Shown here piece after piece: positions 17,571 through 26,253 of a stretch of DNA of 64,000 nucleotides; position 1 is the stretch's first letter; every line of letters starts with the position of its first letter. Position numbers and translations under genes: made by a program. The notes below the pieces were generated by a model that was given only the letters and a program-made list of their open reading frames with translations, had not been told where the DNA came from and ran no database searches. The stretch is from Aurantimonas sp. Leaf443 (GTDB lineage: Bacteria > Pseudomonadota > Alphaproteobacteria > Rhizobiales > Rhizobiaceae). Where the stretch lies: contig NZ_LMRD01000008.1 in NCBI RefSeq assembly GCF_001425575.1, positions 143,171 through 207,170 of the forward strand. Reading direction: 5' to 3'.

Positions 17571-18221
17571 ATGCCGCACGCCGCCCCGCTCAGCGCCCTC
17601 CTCCTCGCCGCGACGATCGCGCTCACGGGCGCGGCCATGCCGCCGCCGCAGAGCCCGGCCGACGTGATCGAGGGCCTGGCGGCCAAGCCCGCCGAGGCCG
17701 CCGCGCCGGCGCCGCAGGCCCCCGAAGCGCAGGACGAAGGCGAGGGCGAAGGCGCCTCGCAGGAGGTCGCGGCCCTGCCCGTCGGCTCCTCCTCGAAGCT
17801 GCCGCTGCCGCGCTATGTCAGCCTCAAGTCGAGCCGGGTGAACCTGCGCATCGGCCCGGGGCGCGACTATCCCGTCTCCTGGCTCTACCTGAAGGGCGGC
17901 CTGCCGGTGGAGATCGTCCAGGAATTCGACCTGTGGCGCCGCATCCGCGATTCGGAGGGCACGGAAGGCTGGGTCTACCACTCGCTCCTGTCGGGCGAGC
18001 GGACCTCCATCGCCGCGCCCTGGCTCGCCGGCAAGGCGACGGTCATCGACGTGCATGCCAAGCCGGCCATCGACGCGCCGCTGGTCGCGCAGATGGAGCC
18101 GGGCGTCGTCGCCAAGGTCAAGGAATGCAATGCCGGCTGGTGCGAGCTGGAGGTCTCCAGCCGCGAGGGCTACGTGCGCCAGGAGGAGATCTGGGGCGTC
18201 TATCCCGGCGAGGCCTTCTGA
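17571..18221 (+). CDS. Exported SH3-domain protein
   Basis: The product is 216 residues. A signal-peptide-like start (MPHAAPLSALLLAATIALTGAAM) is followed by an alanine/proline/glutamate-rich linker (about 30-65) and two tandem bacterial SH3-like repeats: VSLKSSRVNLRIGPGRDYPVSW to GWVYHSLLSG, then ATVIDVHAKPAIDAPLVAQ to SREGYVRQEEIWGVYP. The second repeat has a cysteine pair (ECNAGWCEL). The protein is predicted to be periplasmic; such domains often bind cell-wall peptides, but the ligand is unknown. ATG 17571 is preferred over TTG 17562 because GAGAAGGA is better spaced. A divergent hydroxyacid dehydrogenase gene beside this SH3 gene is a common Hyphomicrobiales arrangement. Confidence 0.88.
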   Translation: MPHAAPLSALLLAATIALTGAAMPPPQSPADVIEGLAAKPAEAAAPAPQAPEAQDEGEGEGASQEVAALPVGSSSKLPLPRYVSLKSSRVNLRIGPGRDYPVSWLYLKGGLPVEIVQEFDLWRRIRDSEGTEGWVYHSLLSGERTSIAAPWLAGKATVIDVHAKPAIDAPLVAQMEPGVVAKVKECNAGWCELEVSSREGYVRQEEIWGVYPGEAF

Positions 18222-18416
18222 CGGCCGCAGGCCGAGGCCCCCGTCCCTCCGACGAGCGGCTCGGCGCTCTTCTCACCTCGCACAGGCAGGATCGCCGGGC
18301 TCGCCCCGGCGATCGTCGTTCGGGGCCGTGACTTTCCGGGAAACGCCGAAACGCGAAACGCCGCCGCGGCACCGGGCCGGGCGGCGCGTTCCACGATGGC
18401 GCGGCGTCGCGGCGCG

Positions 18417-18851
18417 TCAGGCCTGCGGGCGCTTGCGGCGCAGGCGGACCACGACGTCGACATTGACGATCTCCATGCCCTCGGGCGGCTCGGGCAGCAT
18501 GCCGAGCGAGAGCTGGCCGTCCGGGATGTCGATCATGGCGTTGTCGTCCTCCACCAGGAAATGGTGGTGGTCGGACGTGTTCGTGTCGAAATAGGTCCGC
18601 TGCCCCTCGGCCGAGATCGGCCGCACGAGGCCGGCATCGGTGAACTGGTGGAGCGTGTTGTAGACGGTGGCGAGCGACACGGGCTCGCCGGCCTTGTGCG
18701 CTTCCTCGTGCAGGGTCTCCGCCGACAGATGGCGGTCGCCGGCGCCGAACATCAGGTTGCAGAGCGCGACGCGCTGACGGGTCGGGCGAAGGCCGACCGA
18801 GCGCAGCCGCTCGAAAACGCAGAAGGACTGGGTGCGGGTGCGCGTGTCCAT
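18417..18851 (-). CDS. irr: Iron response regulator Irr (Fur family)
   Basis: Global iron/heme-responsive regulator of alphaproteobacteria; 144 residues. The winged-helix domain shows GLRPTRQRVALCNLMF (20-35) and SLATVYNTLHQFTDAGLV (59-76). The histidine cluster HHH at 95-97, a heme-related feature of Irr, is present, and the C-terminus (IVNVDVVVRLRRKRPQA) is Irr-like. The N-terminal CP heme regulatory motif of Bradyrhizobium Irr is absent, as in many rhizobial homologues. It sits near fabA, the usual rhizobial neighbourhood. A promoter is visible at 18939-18967. About 195 bp downstream hold no gene. Confidence 0.93.
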   Translation of the reverse strand: MDTRTRTQSFCVFERLRSVGLRPTRQRVALCNLMFGAGDRHLSAETLHEEAHKAGEPVSLATVYNTLHQFTDAGLVRPISAEGQRTYFDTNTSDHHHFLVEDDNAMIDIPDGQLSLGMLPEPPEGMEIVNVDVVVRLRRKRPQA

Positions 18852-18938
18852 TTCTTCAATGCCACCGATCGATCATGGGCGCCCGCACTCGCGGGCCATC
18901 GTTCCGACACGGCCCGCGAGCGCGGCCGTCGTCCCCAT

Positions 18939-18967
18939 GATATAGACGAGAGCTTGCCATCAAACAA
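18939..18967 (-). promoter_or_regulatory. Candidate irr promoter
   Basis: On the minus strand, TTGTTT (18962-18967) and TATATC (18939-18944) are exactly 17 bp apart, about 90 bp upstream of the irr start. The -35 box is also the T-rich tail of the terminator just upstream, so the two signals are merged. Confidence 0.55.
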
Positions 18968-18984
18968 ATGCCGCGTCGCGGCAT
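18961..18984 (-). terminator. Rho-independent terminator after the small exported-protein gene
   Basis: ATGCCGCG at 18968-18975 pairs perfectly with CGCGGCAT at 18977-18984. On the minus strand the stem is followed by TTTGTTTG. It is 12 nt past the stop of the upstream gene and separates it from irr. Confidence 0.7.
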
Positions 18985-18996
18985 GGGCGCCGGAGA

Positions 18997-19464
18997 CTAG
19001 CGGCAGGCGGCCTCCAGCGCCGCCAGCGCCTTGCCCGAGCCGCGCAGCGGCAGGGCGAAGCGGCCGGCGGGCGAGGAGACTTCCGCCGCCCGCCCCGCCC
19101 TCAGCGCCGCGACGAGGGGGGCGAACTCGGCCATGCTGCCCGCGCGCACGAACCGCGTGCCGCCGGCCGCGTCCTCCATCGCCCGCGTCTCCATGCGGAA
19201 GGCGGTGCCGTCGACATCGACGATGACGGCATGGCGGTGGGACATGTCGAACCGCCCGGCGAAGGGACCGAAGACGAGGCGCGGCGCGCCCGCCTCGCGG
19301 CAGGAGACGTGCAGGCCCGAAAAGTCGCCGTCGACGGCAAAGCCGGCCGCGCCCGCGGCCGCAAGCCAGCCGGAGGCGGCGGCGGCCGGCGCCGGCGCGA
19401 TCGCCAGGAGAACGGCGGCGAGGACGGCCGGGATGGGGCACGCGAGCGGGCTGCGAAGCGTCAT
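18997..19464 (-). CDS. Small exported protein of unknown function
   Basis: The product is 155 residues and not recognised as a named family. It starts [30 protein letters not shown], a signal peptide with a likely AxA cleavage site. The mature part (about 125 residues) contains two cysteines (HVSCREAG and the C-terminal AACR) that could form a disulfide. The ending [20 protein letters not shown] resembles the LxGSxxAxxxLxxC tail seen in several periplasmic alphaproteobacterial proteins. ATG 19464 is chosen because it begins the signal peptide. It lies between irr and fabA, transcribed toward irr, with its own terminator. Regular high-GC third positions support it as real. Confidence 0.72.
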   Translation of the reverse strand: MTLRSPLACPIPAVLAAVLLAIAPAPAAAASGWLAAAGAAGFAVDGDFSGLHVSCREAGAPRLVFGPFAGRFDMSHRHAVIVDVDGTAFRMETRAMEDAAGGTRFVRAGSMAEFAPLVAALRAGRAAEVSSPAGRFALPLRGSGKALAALEAACR

Positions 19465-19695
19465 GGCGCGGCTTCCTGCGGGATCTGGACGGGACGGGTC
19501 CTTCGGCCGACGCCTCATGCACCGGGCGCGGGGGCGGCGGGAAGCGGAAAAATGTCCCGCCGGCCGCCATTGGGGTTAACGCGGCGTGCGCCCATGGTTT
19601 CCAGCGGCGCGCGAGGCGTGCTAGAGCCGCTCGCGAACCGGCCGGCTTCGGCCGAGAAGACCGGATGGGCACGCAAGAGGCGGAAACGGACCGAA

Positions 19696-20220
19696 ATGGC
19701 GACACGCAAGTCATCCTACGACAAAGACGATCTCCTCGCCTGCGGTCACGGGACGCTGTTCGGGAAGGGCAATGCCCAGCTGCCCCTGCCGCCGATGCTG
19801 ATGTTCGACCGCATCACCGAGCTGACGGAAGAGGGCGGCGAGTTCTCCAAGGGCTCGGTGCGCGCCGAGTTCGACGTCGATCCGGACCTCTGGTTCTTCA
19901 AGTGCCATTTCGAGGGCGACCCGGTCATGCCCGGCTGCCTCGGCCTCGACGCGCTCTGGCAGCTCACCGGCTTCTATCTCGGCTGGCTGGGCGAGGAGGG
20001 GCGCGGCCGCGCGCTCGGCGTCGGCGAGGTGAAGTTCACCGGCCAGGTGACGCCGAAGGTCAAGCTCGTCGAATACGGCGTGGATTTCCGCCGCGTCATG
20101 CGCTCGCGGCTGAAACTCGGCATCGCGCAGGGCTGGATGAAGGCCGACGGAGAGATCATCTACAGGGCAAGCGACCTTCGGGTCGGCCTCTTCAAGGACG
20201 AGGACGGCGCTGAGGCCTGA
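19696..20220 (+). CDS. fabA: 3-hydroxydecanoyl-ACP dehydratase/isomerase FabA
   Basis: Bifunctional enzyme that dehydrates 3-hydroxydecanoyl-ACP and isomerises trans-2- to cis-3-decenoyl-ACP, the branch point to unsaturated fatty acids. The 174-residue protein has [24 protein letters not shown], carrying the catalytic His71 and Asp85. [19 protein letters not shown] and [18 protein letters not shown] are also typical. ATG 19696 ([14 protein letters not shown]) gives the family length; the open frame extends far upstream but is low-complexity. It is first in a fabA-fabB-fabI set, 50 bp before fabB. Confidence 0.97.
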   Translation: MATRKSSYDKDDLLACGHGTLFGKGNAQLPLPPMLMFDRITELTEEGGEFSKGSVRAEFDVDPDLWFFKCHFEGDPVMPGCLGLDALWQLTGFYLGWLGEEGRGRALGVGEVKFTGQVTPKVKLVEYGVDFRRVMRSRLKLGIAQGWMKADGEIIYRASDLRVGLFKDEDGAEA

Positions 20221-20270
20221 CGGCCTTCACGCTTCGCCTTGATGCACGGAACGGACAAGGGAGCTGGACG

Positions 20271-21488
20271 ATGAGACGTGTCGTCGTGACGGGACTGGGC
20301 ATCGTGTCGGCGATCGGCAACGATGCCGAGGAGGTCGCGCAGTCCCTCAAGGACTCGCGATCGGGCATCGTCTTCGCGCCCGACTATGCCGAACTCGGCT
20401 TCCGCAGCCACGTGCACGGCAAGCCGACGCTCGACCCGACCACGGTGCTCGACCGGCGGGCGCTGCGCTTCCACGGCGGGGGCACCGCCTGGAACCACGT
20501 GGCGATGGAGCAGGCGATCGCCGATTCCGGCCTGACGCCGGCCGAGGTCTCCCACGAGCGCACCGGCATCATCATGGGCTCGGGCGGCGCCTCGACCCAG
20601 GCGATCGTCCAGGCCGCCGACACGACGCGCGAGAAGGGCCCCCGCAAGGTCGGCCCGCTCGTCGTGCCCAAGGCCATGTCCTCCACGGCCTCGGCGACGC
20701 TCGCCACCTGGTTCAAGATCAAGGGCGTGAACTACTCGATCTCCTCGGCCTGCTCGACCTCCAGCCATTGCATCGGCAACGGCGCGGAGATGATCCAGTG
20801 GGGCAAGCAGGACATCGTCTTCGCCGGCGGCTGCGAGGACCTGCACTGGACCCTGTCGGTCCTGTTCGACGCTATGGGCGCCCTCTCCTCGGGCTACAAC
20901 GACCGGCCCTCGGAAGCCTCGCGCCCCTATTCGGCCGACCGCGACGGCTTCGTCATCGCCGGCGGCGCGGGTGTCCTCGTGCTGGAGGAATACGAGCACG
21001 CCAAGGCGCGCGGCGCGAAGATCTACGCCGAGATCGTCGGCTATGGCGCGACCTCGGACGGGGCGGACATGGTGGCGCCCTCCGGCGAGGGCGCGGTGCG
21101 CTGCATGCGCCAGGCGCTGGCGGGCGTGAACGGGCCGATCGACTACATCAACCCGCATGCCACCGCCACGCCCGTCGGCGACCGGATGGAGGTGATGGCG
21201 ATCCGCGAGGTGTTCGGCGACCGGATCCCGCACATCTCCGGCACCAAGGCGCTGACCGGCCACAGCCAGGGCGCCACGGGCGTGCAGGAGGCGATCTACT
21301 CGCTCCTCATGATGCGCGACAACTTCATCGCCAAGAGCGCCCATATCGGCACGCTGGACCCCGAGTTCGAGGGCGTTCCCGTGGTGCGCGAGCGGATCGA
21401 CAACGCGAAGGTCGACCGCATCCTCTCCAATTCCTTCGGCTTCGGCGGCACGAATGCATGCCTGGTCTTCCAACGCGTGACGGAGTGA
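20271..21488 (+). CDS. fabB: 3-oxoacyl-ACP synthase I (FabB)
   Basis: Condensing enzyme that elongates the cis-decenoyl-ACP made by FabA. The 405-residue protein has the nucleophile cysteine at about 161 in [10 protein letters not shown], and the two active-site histidines in [11 protein letters not shown] (near 296) and ALTGHSQGA (near 331). It starts [16 protein letters not shown] and ends [20 protein letters not shown] lies about 10 nt before the ATG. It is coupled to fabI, since a GTG overlaps the fabB stop and the likely fabI ATG is 5 nt after it. Confidence 0.97.
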   Translation: MRRVVVTGLGIVSAIGNDAEEVAQSLKDSRSGIVFAPDYAELGFRSHVHGKPTLDPTTVLDRRALRFHGGGTAWNHVAMEQAIADSGLTPAEVSHERTGIIMGSGGASTQAIVQAADTTREKGPRKVGPLVVPKAMSSTASATLATWFKIKGVNYSISSACSTSSHCIGNGAEMIQWGKQDIVFAGGCEDLHWTLSVLFDAMGALSSGYNDRPSEASRPYSADRDGFVIAGGAGVLVLEEYEHAKARGAKIYAEIVGYGATSDGADMVAPSGEGAVRCMRQALAGVNGPIDYINPHATATPVGDRMEVMAIREVFGDRIPHISGTKALTGHSQGATGVQEAIYSLLMMRDNFIAKSAHIGTLDPEFEGVPVVRERIDNAKVDRILSNSFGFGGTNACLVFQRVTE

Positions 21489-21493
21489 GCCGC

Positions 21494-22342
21494 ATGGGCG
21501 ACCTGATGAAGGGGAAGCGCGGGCTCATCATGGGCGTCGCGAACCACAACTCGATCGCGTGGGGCGCGGCCAAGGCTCTGGCCGGCCAGGGCGCGGAGCT
21601 CGCCTTCACCTATCAGGGCGAGGCCTTCGGGCGCCGCGTGAAGCCGCTCGCCGCCGAGATCGGCGCCGGCATCGTGCTGCCCTGCGAGGTCGAGGATTCG
21701 GCCTCCGTCGAGGCGGTGTTCTCCGCGCTCAAGGCCGAATGGGGCACGCTCGACTTCGTGCTCCACGCCATCGCCTTCTCCGACAAGAACGAGTTGAAGG
21801 GGCGCTATGCCGACACGACGCGGGAGAACTTCACCCGCACGATGATGATCTCCTGCTACTCCTTCACCGAGGTCGCGCGCCACGCGGCGGCGATGATGAC
21901 GCAGGGCGGCTCGATGGTCACCATGACCTATGGCGGCGCCACCCGTGTCATGCCCAACTACAACGTCATGGGCGTCGCCAAGGCCGCGCTCGAGGCTTCC
22001 GTGCGCTATCTCGCGGCCGATTTCGGGCCGCGCAACATCCGCGTCAACGCCGTCTCGGCCGGCCCCGTGCGCACGCTCGCGGGCGCCGGCGTCTCCGACG
22101 CGCGGCTGATGTTCAACTATCAGCGCCGCAACTCGCCCATGCGCCGCAACACGACCATCCAGGAAGTGGGCGGCTCGGTCCTCTACCTCCTGTCGGAACT
22201 CTCCAATGGTGTGACCGGCGAGATCCACTACGTGGATTCGGGCTACAACGTCATGTCCATGCCCGCGCTCGACGAGCTGAAGGCGCAGGAACAGCGCAAG
22301 GCGATCCTGGAAGGCGACAAGGGCGAGGACGCCGAGGCCTGA
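21494..22342 (+). CDS. fabI: Enoyl-ACP reductase FabI
   Basis: NADH-dependent reductase for the last step of each fatty-acid elongation cycle. The 282-residue SDR-like protein has GVANHNSIAWGAAKALA (14-30) as cofactor motif and active-site Tyr146, Tyr156 and Lys163 (MTYGG...NYNVMGVAKAALE), spaced as in FabI. The C-terminus is extended and acidic (KAILEGDKGEDAEA). ATG 21494 is chosen since CGGAG is 8 nt upstream. GTG 21485, which overlaps the fabB stop, would add only three residues. Last gene of the fab operon. Confidence 0.96.
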   Translation: MGDLMKGKRGLIMGVANHNSIAWGAAKALAGQGAELAFTYQGEAFGRRVKPLAAEIGAGIVLPCEVEDSASVEAVFSALKAEWGTLDFVLHAIAFSDKNELKGRYADTTRENFTRTMMISCYSFTEVARHAAAMMTQGGSMVTMTYGGATRVMPNYNVMGVAKAALEASVRYLAADFGPRNIRVNAVSAGPVRTLAGAGVSDARLMFNYQRRNSPMRRNTTIQEVGGSVLYLLSELSNGVTGEIHYVDSGYNVMSMPALDELKAQEQRKAILEGDKGEDAEA

Positions 22343-22375
22343 GGGCCCCGCCGACCGACGCCGTTCGACCAGGAC

Positions 22376-22416
22376 AGAGCCTTGCGGCACCGGAGGAACC
22401 GGGCCGCGGGGCTCTT
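22376..22416. terminator. Imperfect hairpin between fabI and thiE
   Basis: AGAGCC at 22376-22381 pairs with GGCTCT at 22410-22415, with inner paired blocks GCGG/CCGC and CCGG/CCGG closing on AGGAA. It lies between convergent genes. It is interrupted and has only a short TT tail, so it is a moderate terminator candidate. Confidence 0.5.
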
Positions 22417-22421
22417 CGCCT

Positions 22422-23069
22422 TCAGGCCGGGGGTCGCGCCCAGCGCCGCGTCGCCGCGAGCCATTGCCGGCAGCGCGCCCTCGGGTCCGGCGCCAGCGTC
22501 ACGTCGGTGACGACGGCGGCGCTGTCGGCGCCCATGGCGAAGACCTCCGGCAGGCGCTCCACGGTGATGCCGCCGATGGCCACCAGCGGCAGGCCGGCCA
22601 GCGCCTCGCGCCACTCGGCGAGACGCTGCGGCGTCTGCGGCGCCCAGGCCATCGCCTTCAGCCGCGTCTCCCAGATCGGCCCCAGCGCGACATAGTCCGG
22701 CCGCGCGGCGAGCGCCGTCTCGAGCTCCGCCCGGTCGTGCGTCGACAGGCCGAGCGCGAGGCCGGCGGCGCGGATGGCGGGAAGGTCCGCCTCGGCGAGA
22801 TCCTCCTGGCCGAGATGAACGACATCGCAGCCCTCCTCGATGGCAAGGCGCCAGACATCGTTGACGACGAGCGTGCAGCCATGGGCGGCGCAGAGATCGC
22901 GCGTGGCGCGGATCTCGGCGCGCAGCCGCGCCTCGTCCATGCCCTTGGCGCGAAGCTGCAGGAGCTTCACGCCCTCGGGCACCAGGGCGGCGGCCGTCTC
23001 GGCATCCGGCACGATGAGATAGAACGGGTCGAGCACGATCCTATTAGCCGGCAAAGTCATTTCCGTCAT
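22422..23069 (-). CDS. thiE: Thiamine-phosphate synthase ThiE
   Basis: Joins HMP-pyrophosphate and thiazole phosphate to give thiamine phosphate. The 215-residue TIM-barrel protein shows KLLQLRAKG (35-43), [24 protein letters not shown] in the middle (magnesium/pyrophosphate binding), [13 protein letters not shown] and [14 protein letters not shown]. Length fits. Its start overlaps the thiG stop by 4 bp (ATGA), so it is the last gene of the thiO-thiS-thiG-thiE operon and should follow the TPP riboswitch. Confidence 0.95.
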   Translation of the reverse strand: MTEMTLPANRIVLDPFYLIVPDAETAAALVPEGVKLLQLRAKGMDEARLRAEIRATRDLCAAHGCTLVVNDVWRLAIEEGCDVVHLGQEDLAEADLPAIRAAGLALGLSTHDRAELETALAARPDYVALGPIWETRLKAMAWAPQTPQRLAEWREALAGLPLVAIGGITVERLPEVFAMGADSAAVVTDVTLAPDPRARCRQWLAATRRWARPPA

Positions 23070-23866
23070 GCGAGGTCTCCGAGACTGGCGAGGCCGAGGA
23101 CGGGCGTCGAGGGCGCGGCCATGTCGCGCGCCTCCATCGGGTCCGCCTCGTGGGCGAGCCGGCCGGCCTCGACGGCGCGCGCGAAGGCCCGCGCCATGGC
23201 GACGGGGTCGCCGGCCCTGGCGACGGCCGTGTTGAGGAGAACGCCGTCATAGCCGAGTTCCATGGCGGCGCTCGCATGGCTCGGCAGGCCGAGCCCGGCA
23301 TCGACGATCAGCGTCATCTCCGGGAAATGGGCGCGCAGCTGGCGCAGGCCGTAGCGGTTGTTGAGCCCGAGGCCGGAGCCGATGGGCGCCCCCCAGGGCA
23401 TCAGCACGCGACAGCCGGCCTCCGCCAGCCGGTCGGCGAGCGACAGGTCCTCGGTCATGTAGGGCAGGACCTCGAACCCCTCGCCCAGAAGAAGGCGCGC
23501 GGCCTCCACGAGGCCGAACGGCTCGGGCTGCAGCGTCTCGGCGTCGCGCACGACTTCGAGCTTGATCCAGTTCGTCCCGAAGACCTCGCGGGCCATCTTC
23601 GCCGTCGTCACCGCCTCGCGCGCCGTGTGACAGCCGGCGGTGTTGGGCAGGACCGCGACGCCGAGCCCGCGCACGAGGTCCCAGAAATTCTGGCCCGCGC
23701 GCAGCGTGCCGGATTCGCGGCGCAGCGACACGGTGACGATGCCGGCGCCCGAGGCGGCGACGGCGTCCGCCATGACCTGCGGCGACGGGTAGAGCGCGGT
23801 GCCGAGCATCAGCCGCGAGGCGAGGCGCGTGCCGTAGATGGAAAGACCGTCCGTCGGGGGCGCCAT
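23066..23866 (-). CDS. thiG: Thiazole synthase ThiG
   Basis: Builds thiazole phosphate from deoxyxylulose phosphate, dehydroglycine and the ThiS thiocarboxylate. The 266-residue protein has the Schiff-base lysine at about 102 in [11 protein letters not shown], and [38 protein letters not shown] and [16 protein letters not shown] all match ThiG. ATG 23866 lies 2 nt after the thiS stop. The open frame extends upstream but is arginine-rich and overlaps thiS, so it was not used. Confidence 0.96.
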   Translation of the reverse strand: MAPPTDGLSIYGTRLASRLMLGTALYPSPQVMADAVAASGAGIVTVSLRRESGTLRAGQNFWDLVRGLGVAVLPNTAGCHTAREAVTTAKMAREVFGTNWIKLEVVRDAETLQPEPFGLVEAARLLLGEGFEVLPYMTEDLSLADRLAEAGCRVLMPWGAPIGSGLGLNNRYGLRQLRAHFPEMTLIVDAGLGLPSHASAAMELGYDGVLLNTAVARAGDPVAMARAFARAVEAGRLAHEADPMEARDMAAPSTPVLGLASLGDLA

Positions 23867-23868
23867 CG

Positions 23869-24066
23869 TCAGCCGCCCTTCATCGGGGCGAGGATCTCGA
23901 TCCGGTCGCCCTCCCGGAGCCGCGTCTCGCCGCGCTCGGAGATCGCGACGAACTCCCCGTTGCGGGCGGTGGCGACGATCGAGGCGGCATGGCCGAGTTC
24001 CGCGAGGAGAGCTTGAAGCGTGGTGGCCTCCACCAGGCGCGCCTCGCCGTTGATCGTGACATTCAT
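23869..24066 (-). CDS. thiS: Sulfur carrier protein ThiS
   Basis: The 65-residue ubiquitin-like carrier begins [21 protein letters not shown] and ends in the required GG (APMKGG), the site that is adenylated and thiocarboxylated. ARNGEFV and REGDRIEIL are typical. Its ATG overlaps the thiO stop by 4 bp (ATGA). No dedicated thiF occurs in the operon; the MoeB/ThiF-type gene at 8033 may do the activation. Confidence 0.93.
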   Translation of the reverse strand: MNVTINGEARLVEATTLQALLAELGHAASIVATARNGEFVAISERGETRLREGDRIEILAPMKGG

Positions 24067-25121
24067 GCGGGTCGTCCCTTCGTCGTCGAGCCCGACAAGG
24101 CCTTTTCCAACGCCTCGCCGGCGAGCCAGGGGGAGAGGAGGAAGCCGTGCCGGTAGAGGCCGTTGAGGCGCGTGACGCGGCCCTCGTGCAAGGCGGCCGG
24201 CAGGTTGTCGGGCAGAGCCGGGCGGCGCCCGGCGGAGAGTTCGAGCACTTCGGCCTCGGCGAAGGCCGGGTGCAGCGCATAGGCGGCGTTCATGAGTTCC
24301 ACGGCCGAGCGCAGCGTCACGGCGCGCCCGTCCTCGGCCTCGATCATCGTGGCGCCGACCATGAAGCGCCCGTCGCCGCGCGGCACGACATAGACAGGAT
24401 GGCGCGGATGGAGGAGGCGCACGGGTCGCGACAGGGAGACGTCCGGCGCGCGCAGCATCGCCATCTCGCCGCGCACGCAGCGAAGGCCGGGAAACGCCGG
24501 TCCGCCGGCGAGGCCGCGGCAGTCGAGGACCCGGTCGGCCGCGACCTCGCGCGGGTCGGGCGCCGAGCCCAGCACGAGCCGCCCGCCGAGCGCCTCCAGC
24601 CGCTCGACAAGGGCGGGAATGGCGCGGCGCGGGTCGAGATGGGCCTCGTCGGCGAAGAAGAGCGCCTCCTCGAAGCGCCCGGCGAGATCGGGCTCGAGGG
24701 CGGCGAGGCCTGCGGCGTCGAGGCGCTCGTGCCCGCGCGTGCGGCGGGCGAAGCGGGCGAGTTCGGCGCGGTCGCGCGCGGGCGCCAGGACGAGCGTGCC
24801 GCGGCGCTCGAGGCCCACGGCCTGTTGGGCCCACCACGCGATGCCGGCAAGGCCCGGCGCCACGATCGCGGCCGGCGCGCTCTCGGCCTCGCAGAAGGGC
24901 GCGAGCATGCCGCCGGCGAGCCAGGAGGCGGCCGCGGCGCCCAGCCTGTCCGAGGCCTCGTGCAGCGTCACGGCGGCGCCCGCCTGCGCCGCGCGCACCG
25001 CCGCGACGAGGCCGCAGACGCCCGCGCCGATCACGGCGACGGACCCGAGGGACTCCACGCCGGCGGGCGTGCCCATCGGCAGGTTCAGGGACTGGCCGCG
25101 CTCGGCCGCGCCGCTCGGCAT
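24063..25121 (-). CDS. thiO: Glycine oxidase ThiO
   Basis: FAD-dependent amine oxidase that makes dehydroglycine for thiazole synthesis in aerobic bacteria. The 352-residue protein has the FAD motif [21 protein letters not shown] (28-48), [11 protein letters not shown], and a C-terminal [18 protein letters not shown], as in ThiO/DAO-type enzymes. ATG 25121 is chosen because GAAGGAG lies 5-6 nt upstream; ATG 25076 is the alternative, closer to the fold start. It is the first gene after the TPP riboswitch and is coupled to thiS. No thiC is adjacent, so the pyrimidine branch lies elsewhere or uses salvage. Confidence 0.92.
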   Translation of the reverse strand: MPSGAAERGQSLNLPMGTPAGVESLGSVAVIGAGVCGLVAAVRAAQAGAAVTLHEASDRLGAAAASWLAGGMLAPFCEAESAPAAIVAPGLAGIAWWAQQAVGLERRGTLVLAPARDRAELARFARRTRGHERLDAAGLAALEPDLAGRFEEALFFADEAHLDPRRAIPALVERLEALGGRLVLGSAPDPREVAADRVLDCRGLAGGPAFPGLRCVRGEMAMLRAPDVSLSRPVRLLHPRHPVYVVPRGDGRFMVGATMIEAEDGRAVTLRSAVELMNAAYALHPAFAEAEVLELSAGRRPALPDNLPAALHEGRVTRLNGLYRHGFLLSPWLAGEALEKALSGSTTKGRPA

Positions 25122-25224
25122 GGCAACTCCTTCGCGGGGCGCCCTTCGGCGGCCCGGCGGAATCGGTCATGATGGCGGATCGTGCCGGATGCCCGGCCTG
25201 CGGCCGCGGGAGGAGCCGCGACCA

Positions 25225-25335
25225 CCCGTCCCTCCGCCAGCATGACCTGGATCAGGTTCGTCGGGTCGCCGCGCGCCTTGCCGTTTCCGGCGGCCGTCGG
25301 CCTCTCAGTTCCCTGCCGGAACTCCCCTCGGGTGC
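25225..25335 (-). ncRNA. TPP riboswitch (THI element) before thiO
   Basis: Read on the minus strand, the aptamer opens with GGGGAGTTCCGGCAGG and CTGAGAGG (complement near 25300-25330) and closes with GACGAACCTGATCCAGGTC, ATGCTGGCGG and AGGGACGGG (complement near 25226-25265). These are the conserved CUGAGA and ACCUGAUCYGG blocks of the THI element. About 100 nt of expression platform precede thiO. Thiamine pyrophosphate should shut off thiO-thiS-thiG-thiE, by translation control or termination; no T-run is seen, which favours translation. Confidence 0.93.
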
Positions 25336-25336
25336 G

Positions 25337-25365
25337 GCGAACTTGGGCGGCGGCGGCGGCGATGT
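25337..25365 (-). promoter_or_regulatory. Candidate promoter of the thiamine operon
   Basis: On the minus strand a consensus TTGACA (25360-25365) is followed after 17 bp by GTTCGC (25337-25342), a poor -10. The predicted start near 25331 coincides with the first base of the riboswitch aptamer, which supports the assignment. Confidence 0.48.
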
Positions 25366-25401
25366 CAACGGGTCGGCGAGGATGCCCGGCCGATCGCGGC
25401 G

Positions 25402-26091
25402 TCAGGCCCCGGCGACGAAGCGCCGGCGGATGGCGGCCGCGCATTGCATGGGCGATTCGAGGCTCGGCAGGTGACCGCAGTCCTCGATCACGACGCATCG
25501 CGCATCGGGCATGGCCGCGCGCATCGCCTCGGCGGCGGCGGGCGGCGAGAACCCGTCCTCGGCGCCCCAGAGGAGGAGCGTCGGCACGGGCAGGCCTGCG
25601 AGGTCGGCCATCCGGTCGGGCCGGCCCGCCAGGGCCTCGTTCTGCGCCGAGAGGCGTTCGAGCGGCGCGCGGGCCGCCATGGCGCGGAAGAGGTCCGCCG
25701 CCGCCTCGCCCCTTCCCTCGGGCTCGAAGACGACGCCCCGCGCCATCTCCTCCAAGAGAAGCGAGGGATCGCCCGAGGCGATGGCCGCGCGCCGCGCCTC
25801 GAAGGGCGCGGTGTCCGTGGGCGCGGCGGCGCCCGCGCCCGAGACGATCAGCCCGGCGACGCGCCCGGGCGCGGCGAGAGCCACTTCGCGCGCGACATGG
25901 CCGCCGAAGGACGTGCCCCAGACCAGGAAGCGCCCGGAACCGGCTTCGGCCAGGAGCGCGTCGGCGCATTCCCGCAGCGTCGGCGCCTCCGCGACGAAGA
26001 CCGCGCAGTCGAAATCGGCGCGCAGGAGTTCGACGACGCTCTCGTAGAGCGCTTCGTCGCAGGCGAAGGCGGGAATGAGAAAGAGGCGCAT
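25402..26091 (-). CDS. Alpha/beta-fold hydrolase
   Basis: The product is 229 residues with the whole fold compressed. The nucleophile elbow is GTSFGG with Ser61; the acid is probably Asp in LLLWGAEDGFSPP and the base His in EDCGHLPSLESP. There is no signal peptide and the substrate cannot be told; it resembles small esterase/3-oxoadipate enol-lactonase-like hydrolases. ATG 26091 begins at the first strand (MRLFLIPAFACDEALY); TTG 26109 is the alternative. It lies alone between the thiamine operon promoter and the pnp terminator, with about 160 bp before pnp. Confidence 0.82.
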   Translation of the reverse strand: MRLFLIPAFACDEALYESVVELLRADFDCAVFVAEAPTLRECADALLAEAGSGRFLVWGTSFGGHVAREVALAAPGRVAGLIVSGAGAAAPTDTAPFEARRAAIASGDPSLLLEEMARGVVFEPEGRGEAAADLFRAMAARAPLERLSAQNEALAGRPDRMADLAGLPVPTLLLWGAEDGFSPPAAAEAMRAAMPDARCVVIEDCGHLPSLESPMQCAAAIRRRFVAGA

Positions 26092-26191
26092 GGCTCGAGT
26101 CTCCGTCAACTGTCGCGCGAGGGAAATAGGGCGATGCGGGCGCGAGGGGACCGGCCCCGGCCGCTGCCTGGGGAGGCCGGCGCCCGGTACG

Positions 26192-26224
26192 AAAAAGGGC
26201 GCGCGACCTTCGCCGCGCGCCCTT
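26192..26224 (-). terminator. Rho-independent terminator after pnp
   Basis: AAGGGCGCGCG at 26195-26205 pairs perfectly with CGCGCGCCCTT at 26214-26224 around an 8-nt loop. On the minus strand it is followed by TTT, giving a run of five T including the stem end. It lies 30 nt after the pnp stop. Confidence 0.88.
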
Positions 26225-26253
26225 CTCGGGATGGGATGACGGGGACGTTCGGC

